Source: an uncultured Collinsella sp.
GTDB taxonomy: Bacteria; Actinomycetota; Coriobacteriia; Coriobacteriales; Coriobacteriaceae
Length of the DNA: 18,200 nucleotides
Assembly: GCA_900554585.1 (NCBI GenBank)
Contig: USHS01000006.1
Location: 1-18,200, forward strand
Direction: 5' to 3'
Under the pieces are notes generated by a model, which saw only the letters and a program-made list of their open reading frames with translations, made no database searches and had not been told where the DNA came from. The first letter of the stretch is position 1. Each line of letters begins with the position of its first letter. Both the position numbers and the translations under genes were made by a program. Below, one piece after another: positions 1-5,847 of the stretch.

Positions 1-331
1 GAGGAATGGCGGCGACATCGGTCTTGATCAGGTAGCCGCGGGCACCCAGTTTGAGCGCCGACACAATGTACTCGTCATCCGAGAATGTCGTCAGAAACAC
101 CACGCGCGCCGCAGGGTCGCGCTCAAGGATCTCGCGTGCCGCCGAAAGTCCGTCACGCCCCGGCATCTGAATGTCGAGCAGTGCGATATCGGGCGCGTGT
201 TCGGCATAGAGCGAAACCGCATCGTTGCCGTTGGCACCGGTGCCCACCACTTCGATCTGCGGCTGGGCGCCCAGGATAATCTTGAGCGAATCGACCACCA
301 AGCGGTCGTCGTCGACAACGATGAGCCTCAT
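1..331 (-). CDS. Response regulator, NarL/LuxR type (C-terminus cut by window edge)
   Basis: This is the receiver half of a two-component response regulator; the first 110 codons are inside the window. The protein begins MRLIVVDDDRLV. Its acidic pocket is Asp7-Asp9, the phospho-acceptor is Asp53 in LLDIQMPGRDG, the conserved Thr is at 81-82 (FLTTFSDD) and the Lys is at 103 in GYLIKTD. That ending, and pairing with a HisKA_3 kinase, is typical of NarL/LuxR regulators, but the DNA-binding domain lies outside the window. The start shares one base with the stop of the kinase gene (TGATG), so the two are translationally coupled. It probably controls the divergent ABC exporter at 1671-4998; that is inferred from gene order. 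Confidence 0.93.
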   Translation of the reverse strand, partial: MRLIVVDDDRLVVDSLKIILGAQPQIEVVGTGANGNDAVSLYAEHAPDIALLDIQMPGRDGLSAAREILERDPAARVVFLTTFSDDEYIVSALKLGARGYLIKTDVAAIP

Positions 332-1473
332 CAGTCCTCATCTCCTTGCTGTTTGGGAACGGTGGCAAACACGCGCCAGCCGCCGGCGCCGGCACGCGGG
401 CCGGCGGTGAAGGTGCCGCCAAGCGCCTCGATGCGCTCGCGCATGGAGGCAAGCCCCATGCCCTCCGCGGCGCCGCGGCTGCTTGCTTGGACCCCGCCCG
501 TGCCATCGTCGGTAACGATGAGCTGGTAAAACGACGGATGCTCCATGCATCGTACGGTGACGGTCTGGGCGCAAGCGTGGCGCATGGTGTTGGAGAGCGC
601 CTCGCGCAGGACCGCCGCAAAGCAGTTGGCGACGTTTGCGGGCGCATGTTCGGCCAAAACTTCAAGCTCAATCTGCGGGCCGCCGTCCGAGCGTGCGCCT
701 TCAACAATACGTTCGAGCTGCACGGAAAGGTCGACGGCGTTGTCGTTGAGCGCGTGGACGCTGGCGCGCACAAGCTGGAGCGCCTCGTCAACCGTGCGTT
801 TGACGTCGGCGAAATCGGCGGCGACGCCGGGCTCGTCGGCATGGACTACGCGCAAGGCTTCGGCTTGTAGTGAGGCGCGCGTGAGCTGGTGGCCCACGTT
901 ATCGTGGATCTCGCGCGCGATGCGGGCGCGTTCGGCGAGCGTCGCGAGCTCGACTTCGTAGTCCTGGCGGTCGGCAAGATCGCGGTTGCGTGCTTCGAGC
1001 GCCAGAGCACGTTCCTGCAGCTCGTCGCGGGTACGGCGCATGCGCTGCTGCTCGCGCTCCAACTGGGCGGTGCGTAGCGATAGCAAGGTGGCGGCAACCG
1101 AAAGGATGGCGGTCAGCAGAAGCGTTCGGGCGGTGAGCGCATCGGCGCGAAGGTCCGCGACGAGCGCAAAAGCAAAGACGGAGCCAATGCCCAGCGCGAC
1201 CCAGGCGTGCTCGCGGCGCACGCGTCGCGCGATGTCATAGAGGGCGAGAGGTGCAAACGGCACAAACGGCGGCACGAAGACGGCCGCGATGATGTAAGCG
1301 CAGCTCGCGGCCTCGCTTGTGCGGCGCGTGCGTTCCTTCTGCGCGAGCTCGGCCAGCGAGGTGGCAATAACGCCAAGGCAAAACGCCGCGACCAGGCGAG
1401 CGTCCACAGCAAGGCCCGTGGCGGCTGCGATGCAGCACGCCAGCACGATCGATTTGTCGAAAAGCCTGTTCAT
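331..1473 (-). CDS. Sensor histidine kinase, HisKA_3 / NarX-LiaS-DesK type
   Basis: This 380-residue membrane sensor kinase should phosphorylate the regulator encoded just downstream. The N-terminal third is hydrophobic (about residues 8-45, 55-80, 90-108 and 117-133), giving roughly four to six membrane segments with no large extracellular domain, as in intramembrane-sensing kinases. A coiled linker (135-175) leads to the HisKA_3 dimerisation helix with phospho-acceptor His190 in REIHDNVGHQL. The ATPase domain has the N box at Asn295 (EALSNTMRHA), a DDGTGG box at 322-327 and GMGLASMRER at 338-347. I chose the ATG at 1473 and not an upstream start at 1635, because the extra 54 residues are Arg-rich with no domain and because a -10-like TACAAT lies 6 bases before this ATG. 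The stimulus is unknown; cell-envelope stress is a reasonable guess from the neighbouring exporter. Confidence 0.92.
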   Translation of the reverse strand: MNRLFDKSIVLACCIAAATGLAVDARLVAAFCLGVIATSLAELAQKERTRRTSEAASCAYIIAAVFVPPFVPFAPLALYDIARRVRREHAWVALGIGSVFAFALVADLRADALTARTLLLTAILSVAATLLSLRTAQLEREQQRMRRTRDELQERALALEARNRDLADRQDYEVELATLAERARIAREIHDNVGHQLTRASLQAEALRVVHADEPGVAADFADVKRTVDEALQLVRASVHALNDNAVDLSVQLERIVEGARSDGGPQIELEVLAEHAPANVANCFAAVLREALSNTMRHACAQTVTVRCMEHPSFYQLIVTDDGTGGVQASSRGAAEGMGLASMRERIEALGGTFTAGPRAGAGGWRVFATVPKQQGDED

Positions 1474-1479
1474 ACGGGT

Positions 1480-1508
1480 ATTGTACGCGAAGCCGCGCGT
1501 GGTGGAGG
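1480..1508 (-). promoter_or_regulatory. Promoter for a leaderless kinase mRNA
   Basis: On the minus strand TACAAT occupies 1485-1480 and is followed by only six bases before the kinase ATG at 1473. Transcription would therefore start at or next to the A of the ATG. No Shine-Dalgarno sequence precedes the ATG. The -35 region is weak (CCTCCA near 1508-1503). Confidence 0.5.
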
Positions 1509-1588
1509 GACCGCCTGCGCAACCGTGACATTCCTCCCGCGCGGCAAAGCGGGGGCGTCGGCGGTTCGCACGGCCAAGCCTCGCACTC

Positions 1589-1602
1589 GTGACAAAGCTC
1601 AC
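1589..1602. promoter_or_regulatory. GTGA-N6-TCAC dyad in divergent promoter region
   Basis: A perfect GTGA-CAAAGC-TCAC inverted repeat lies between the divergent kinase and ABC genes, 68 bases before the ABC ribosome binding site region ends at the ATG. The spacing equals that of CRP/FNR half-sites, but it could also be the site of the neighbouring response regulator. Confidence 0.35.
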
Positions 1603-1670
1603 TGGCGCGCGCCGGCGGCTCCTGCGATGATGCAATCGTACCGGGCCGCAATCAACAGGAGGGCCGCCTC

Positions 1671-2609
1671 ATGACAGACATCGTCCACGTCGAAAACCTC
1701 GTCAAGCGCTACGACGACCTTATTGCGCTCGACCACTTTAACCTGAGCATCGCCCCCGGCGAGATCTTTGGCCTGCTGGGCCCCAACGGCTCGGGCAAGA
1801 CCACATCCATCAACTGCATTCTGCAGCTGCTCGCCTACGACAAAGGTACCATCGAGCTGTTCGGCGAGCCCATGACGCCCGCCCGCTATGACCTCAAGCG
1901 CCGCATCGGCGTGGTGCCACAGCAGGTGGCGGTGTTCGACGAGCTCACCGTGCGTGAGAACATCGACTATTTCTGCAGCCTCTACGTCAACGACCGCAAG
2001 CGCCGCCGCGCGCTGGTGGACGAGGCGATCGACTTTGTCGGGCTGGGCGACTTTACCAAGTTCCGCCCCGGCAAGCTCTCGGGCGGCCTGGCGCGCCGCC
2101 TTAACATCGCCTGCGGTATCGCGCACAGGCCCGAGCTCATCTTTTTTGACGAGCCCACGGTGGCGGTCGACCCGCAGAGCCGCAACGCCATCCTGGAGGG
2201 CATCTGCCGCCTGCGCGACGAGGGCGCCACAGTGGTGTATACCAGCCATTACATGGAGGAAGTCGAGCAGATTTGCAGCCGCATCATGATCATGGACGGC
2301 GGCCGCGTGCTGGCGCAGGGCACCAACGACGAGCTCAAGCGCATGATACAGATGGGCGAGCGCGTGACCGTCGAGGTCGGCGCCGTCGAGCCCGCCACGG
2401 TTGAGCGCCTGCATGCTCTCGAGCACGTGCTTTCGGTCGAGCTGTCCGGCGGTGAGCTCGTCTGCACCTGTGAGGCGAGCCCGCACAATCTGGTCGACAT
2501 CCTCGACACGCTGCGCGCCGCCGACGTGGCGCTCGGCCGCGTGTGGAGCGAGCCGCCGACCCTCAACGACGTGTTCCTCGAGATCACCGGCCGCGAGCTG
2601 CGCGACTAG
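1671..2609 (+). CDS. ABC transporter ATP-binding protein (ABC-2 exporter, LnrL/DrrA-like)
   Basis: This is the 312-residue nucleotide-binding subunit of an ABC-2 exporter. All motifs are present: Walker A GLLGPNGSGKTT (34-45), Q-loop VPQQ (82-85), signature LSGGLARR (136-143), Walker B IFFDEP with catalytic Glu161, and H-loop His193 (YTSHYMEE). The C-terminal 75 residues form the accessory domain common in drug and antibiotic exporters. The ATG at 1671 has a strong AGGAGGG site at 1657-1663. Two permease genes follow, 9 bases downstream and then overlapping, so the three form one operon. ATP hydrolysis should power export of, or resistance to, a membrane-active compound; the substrate cannot be read from sequence. 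The layout with a divergent kinase-regulator pair resembles lnrJK-lnrLMN of Bacillus. Confidence 0.95.
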   Translation: MTDIVHVENLVKRYDDLIALDHFNLSIAPGEIFGLLGPNGSGKTTSINCILQLLAYDKGTIELFGEPMTPARYDLKRRIGVVPQQVAVFDELTVRENIDYFCSLYVNDRKRRRALVDEAIDFVGLGDFTKFRPGKLSGGLARRLNIACGIAHRPELIFFDEPTVAVDPQSRNAILEGICRLRDEGATVVYTSHYMEEVEQICSRIMIMDGGRVLAQGTNDELKRMIQMGERVTVEVGAVEPATVERLHALEHVLSVELSGGELVCTCEASPHNLVDILDTLRAADVALGRVWSEPPTLNDVFLEITGRELRD

Positions 2610-2618
2610 GGGGCAGCT

Positions 2619-3806
2619 ATGTTCAACACTATCATCACCACGGTCAAGACGCTGCTGCGTCGGCCGAGTACGTGGGTCTGGGGCGCTCTCTTTCCCATCG
2701 CGCTTTCCACGATGTTCATGTTTATGTTTGCGAACCTCAGCTCCGACGGCACGGTCGAACCGGTGCCGGTGGCCGTCGTAGCGGATGAGGCTTGGGCCGT
2801 CTCGACCTTTAAGGACGTGGCGACGTCGCTCGACGAGGAGGGCGACGATCAACTGCTCGAGATCCACGAGTACGACGACGCGGCCTCCGCGAACCGTGCG
2901 CTTAAGGCCGGCGAGGTCGCGGGCATCTATAAGGTTGACGCCGAAGGCACGCCCAAACTCACGCTGCTATCGAGCTATGACAACTCACGTGCGTCGTCGG
3001 TGCTCACCGATCGCAGCATCCTGGAGACGGTGGCAAGCTCGTATACACAAAATGCCGAGCTCATGTCCCAGATTGCCCAAGACAACCCGGCGGCGCTCGC
3101 CGACTCGGAGGCGGTTGCGCGCGCCCTGTCGCTCGAGGGCGGCACCCGCCGCGTAAGCCTGACACGCACCACGCCCGACGGCACGGTCATCTACTATTAC
3201 GCGCTCTTTGGCCTGGTCGCGATGATGTCTGCCGAGTTTGCCGCCTTGAGCGTCGTCGATTTACAACCCAATCTGTCGGGCCTTGGCGCGCGCCGCTGCG
3301 TGGGCGGCCTTTCCAAGACGGCGTCGCTGGCTGGCATCTTTGTCGGCTCGTGGCTGGTCTCCTTCGCCTCGATGGCGATCGCGATTGGCTACGTGCGCCT
3401 GGTCGTAGGCGTCGACTTTGGCGGGCGCGAGGGGCTGTGTTTGGTGGGCGGCGCCGCTTCCGCGCTTGCCGCCACGGGCTTGGGACTCTTTGTGGGCACG
3501 CTTCCCGTTAAGGGCGGCAAGGCGTCCAAGTCGGGCATCCTCACGGGCTTTGCCACCACGTGCGCCCTGTTCGCAGGTCTCTACGGCGAGCCGGCGATGG
3601 CGCTTGCCGACGACGTCGCCCGCGCCTGCCCGGCCGAGTGCTGGTTCAACCCCGTCAAGCTCATCTGCGACATGTTCAATCGCCTGTATTTCTTTGAGGA
3701 CCTGGGCCCCTTTGCTGTTCGCGCCGGCGCACTGGTCCTTATGGCGCTGCTGTTCGTTGCCGCCGCCACGCTGATCTTTGGAAGGAGCCGCTATGAGCAC
3801 CTTTAA
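2619..3806 (+). CDS. ABC-2 type permease, first subunit (LnrM-like)
   Basis: This 395-residue membrane protein is the first of two ABC-2 permeases paired with the upstream ATPase. One membrane helix at 19-40 is followed by a long extracytoplasmic loop (about 41-190) and five more helices (about 191-213, 236-263, 275-295, 305-323 and 367-388), the usual ABC2_membrane_3 topology. The WFNPVKLICDMF segment near 342-353 resembles the conserved C-terminal region of this family. The start ATG lies 9 bases after the ATPase stop, behind a G-rich ribosome binding site. Its last 14 bases overlap the next permease gene, which indicates translational coupling and probably a heterodimeric channel. The substrate is unknown. 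Confidence 0.9.
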   Translation: MFNTIITTVKTLLRRPSTWVWGALFPIALSTMFMFMFANLSSDGTVEPVPVAVVADEAWAVSTFKDVATSLDEEGDDQLLEIHEYDDAASANRALKAGEVAGIYKVDAEGTPKLTLLSSYDNSRASSVLTDRSILETVASSYTQNAELMSQIAQDNPAALADSEAVARALSLEGGTRRVSLTRTTPDGTVIYYYALFGLVAMMSAEFAALSVVDLQPNLSGLGARRCVGGLSKTASLAGIFVGSWLVSFASMAIAIGYVRLVVGVDFGGREGLCLVGGAASALAATGLGLFVGTLPVKGGKASKSGILTGFATTCALFAGLYGEPAMALADDVARACPAECWFNPVKLICDMFNRLYFFEDLGPFAVRAGALVLMALLFVAAATLIFGRSRYEHL

Positions 3807-4998
3807 GACTGCGCTTCGCATGGCGCTCGCGCACCCGCTCTATCTGCTTATCTATACGGTGTTCATCTCGCTCATGGGTGTGTTTATCGCGGCATCGGTG
3901 AGCTGGAACTCGTCGCAGCTCACCGAGTATAAGCCCTACGACGCCAACGTGATCGTGGTCGACCGCGACGACAGCGACCTTTCGCGTGCGCTTACCAAGC
4001 ACCTGGGCTCACGCTTTGACCTGGTCACGGGCGTCGGCGACGACACGTACGACCTTGCGGACGCGCTTTCCAAGAGCAACAGCGCCAAGGGTAGTGCCGA
4101 CTGCGTGTTCTTTATCCCGGAGGGGTTTGAGGGCGACCTCGTTGCAGCCGCCCGCGCGGGGGAGTCTCTGCCCAAGCTCGATGTGACCTACGGTGCCGGC
4201 ACCATGGCGGCGGCGCTTTCGTCTGCCGAGACCTCGCACTGGATCTCGCTCGCGGGCGCTGCGGCCGCACTTGAGCCCGCCGCCTCCAACGGCGACGTCG
4301 CCAAGGCTGCCGAACATGCGGCCGCGAAGCGTGCCAAGGTCGAGATCGAGCAGGTCAGGGTCGACTCGACTGCTGCCGCCACGCTCGAGTCGTATTTCAA
4401 CTTTGGTGCATACGCGATTATCTCGTCGGTCATCGTGTCAGTGGGGCTGGTGTTCTCGGGTATGAACGAGCCCGAGCGCGTGCGTCGTATGGATGCCGGC
4501 CCAATCTCCGAGCGCCAGCGTTCGCTTGCCGTGTTCGCGGCCGCCGCCGTGCTCACCGTCTGTATCTGGTTTGTGTCGAGCATGATGGGTGTCGTGGGCT
4601 TTGCCGGCGCGGTCGCCGAGGTTGGCGTGGGCCGTGTGTGCCTGGCGCTGGTGGCGACGTTTGCCCTGGCGTGCACGCCGCTGGCCGTTGGCTTTGCGCT
4701 TTCGAGCCTGGGTGCGCGCGAGGAGCTGCTCAACGGTGTGGGCAACCTGCTTGGCATGCTCATGACGTTTTTGGGCGGCGCCTGGATGCCGCTGTCGCTC
4801 ATGGGCTCGGCCGTGCAGACCGTGGCGCACTTTGTGCCGACGTTTTGGGTGAACGACGCGATCGGCAAGGCGCTCGCCTCGGATTTGACGTCCGCCGTGC
4901 TGGGGGACATCGCCTGCGACCTGGGCGTTACGGTGCTCTTCGCCGTCGCCATCGCCGCCGTAGGCCTGGCCCTCGCACGCGCCAAATCCCGCGCCTAG
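3793..4998 (+). CDS. ABC-2 type permease, second subunit (LnrN-like)
   Basis: This 401-residue permease has the same plan as the preceding one: a helix at 15-37, an extracytoplasmic loop to about 200, then helices near 205-222, 243-265, 283-303, 314-336 and 377-397. The GGAWMPLSLMG segment (328-338) and FVPTFWVNDAIG (347-358) resemble the conserved ABC2_membrane_3 C-terminus. I chose the ATG at 3793, five bases after GGAG inside GAAGGAG (3781-3787); an in-frame TTG at 3778 would put the ribosome binding site inside the gene. The start lies inside the end of the first permease gene. The stop codon TAG (4996-4998) is also the first base triplet of a palindromic repeat described separately. Confidence 0.9.
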   Translation: MSTFKTALRMALAHPLYLLIYTVFISLMGVFIAASVSWNSSQLTEYKPYDANVIVVDRDDSDLSRALTKHLGSRFDLVTGVGDDTYDLADALSKSNSAKGSADCVFFIPEGFEGDLVAAARAGESLPKLDVTYGAGTMAAALSSAETSHWISLAGAAAALEPAASNGDVAKAAEHAAAKRAKVEIEQVRVDSTAAATLESYFNFGAYAIISSVIVSVGLVFSGMNEPERVRRMDAGPISERQRSLAVFAAAAVLTVCIWFVSSMMGVVGFAGAVAEVGVGRVCLALVATFALACTPLAVGFALSSLGAREELLNGVGNLLGMLMTFLGGAWMPLSLMGSAVQTVAHFVPTFWVNDAIGKALASDLTSAVLGDIACDLGVTVLFAVAIAAVGLALARAKSRA

Positions 4999-5032
4999 CC
5001 ACCTGGTCGTTTAAGAGCGTCCCCAGTGACTA
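4996..5032 (+). repeat. REP-like palindromic repeat, copy A
   Basis: The 27-base core (5006-5032) starts GTCGTTTAAGAGCG and ends TCCCCAGTGACTA. It matches copies at 9421-9447 and 17858-17884 at about 21-23 of 27 positions in each pairwise comparison, all on the plus strand. An outer arm TAGCCACCTGG (4996-5006) is roughly complementary to CCCAGTGACTA (5022-5032), and its first triplet is the permease stop codon. Confidence 0.75.
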
Positions 5033-5079
5033 ATCTAAAATTAATTTCAGGCCTCGCCCCAAAATAGTTCGCCAAGGTT

Positions 5080-5102
5080 TACTATTATCTCATAAAGTAG
5101 TA
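5080..5102. promoter_or_regulatory. Promoter/operator dyad before LolD-like ABC gene
   Basis: The AT-rich segment TACTA (5080-5084) to TAGTA (5098-5102) is an interrupted inverted repeat in which 8 of 11 position pairs are complementary around base 5091. It contains -10-like hexamers TATTAT (5083-5088) and CATAAA (5091-5096). The second has a weak TTCGCC (5068-5073) at 17-base spacing. A repressor bound here would block the ABC pair; the regulator is not identifiable. Confidence 0.4.
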
Positions 5103-5113
5103 CGGGGCTAACA

Positions 5114-5839
5114 ATGGGGGATACCATGGCAACGCAGGAAGCCTACGTCCAGGTTAAGGATCTCAAAAAGCACTACGGCGACGGTGATGCGCGTCTGACG
5201 GTGCTCGACGGCATTGACACGTCCATCAACCGCGGCGAGATCTGCGTCATGCTGGGGCCCTCCGGCTCGGGCAAGTCCACGTTTCTTAACCTGATCGGCG
5301 GCCTGGAGGATGCCGACGCCGGCTCTATTCTGGTGGACGGCTGCGACCTCACCGTGCTCAAGCCTACCGACTTGGGCGAGTATCGCCGCCGTGAGCTGGG
5401 CTTTGTCTTCCAGTTCTACAACCTGGTGCCCGATCTCACCATCAAGGAGAACATCGAGGTCACGGCGCACCTGTCCAAAAAGCCGCTCAACATCGACGAC
5501 CTGCTGCGTTCGCTGGGTCTCTACGAGCACCGCAACAAGTTCCCGCGCCAGGTCTCGGGCGGCCAGCAGCAGCGCTGCGCCATCGGCCGTGCGCTCGTCA
5601 AAAACCCAGGCCTGCTGCTGTGCGACGAGCCCACGGGTGCGCTCGACTATAAGACGTCCAAGGAAATCCTGCAGCTCATGGAGGATGTCAACCGCACCTA
5701 CGGCTGCACCATCATCATTGTCACCCACAATGCCGCCATCGCGCGAATGGCCAATCGCGTGCTGCGCCTGCGCGACGGGCGCATCGTCGAGGATGAGCTC
5801 AACGAGTCGCCCGTCGCGGCCGCCGAGCTCGATTGGTAG
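5114..5839 (+). CDS. ABC transporter ATP-binding protein, LolD/MacB/FtsE type
   Basis: This 241-residue ATPase partners the FtsX-type permease that follows 8 bases after its stop. The motifs are Walker [11 protein letters not shown] (47-56), Q-loop Gln100 ([10 protein letters not shown]), signature VSGGQQQR (147-154), Walker [13 protein letters not shown] (167-178) and H-loop His205 (IVTHN). The CDEPTGALD and VSGGQQQR forms are diagnostic of the LolD/MacB/BceA family. These enzymes drive conformational work in an FtsX permease and do not necessarily pump solute through a channel. Two starts are possible: the ATG at 5114 after CGGGG, or the ATG at 5126 after GGGGG, giving 237 residues. The product may serve lipoprotein or envelope work or peptide resistance; the sequence does not decide. 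Confidence 0.94.
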   Translation: MGDTMATQEAYVQVKDLKKHYGDGDARLTVLDGIDTSINRGEICVMLGPSGSGKSTFLNLIGGLEDADAGSILVDGCDLTVLKPTDLGEYRRRELGFVFQFYNLVPDLTIKENIEVTAHLSKKPLNIDDLLRSLGLYEHRNKFPRQVSGGQQQRCAIGRALVKNPGLLLCDEPTGALDYKTSKEILQLMEDVNRTYGCTIIIVTHNAAIARMANRVLRLRDGRIVEDELNESPVAAAELDW

Positions 5840-5847
5840 GCGGCGCC

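Noticed and set aside
1474..1635. N-terminal extension of the histidine kinase by 54 residues
   Set aside because: The extension is Arg-rich without domain and would overlap the kinase's own promoter; the ATG at 1473 begins the first membrane helix.
1599..2867. 422-codon open frame on the minus strand opposite the first ATPase gene
   Set aside because: The plus strand encodes all ABC ATPase motifs; the antisense product is His/Asp/Val-rich filler.
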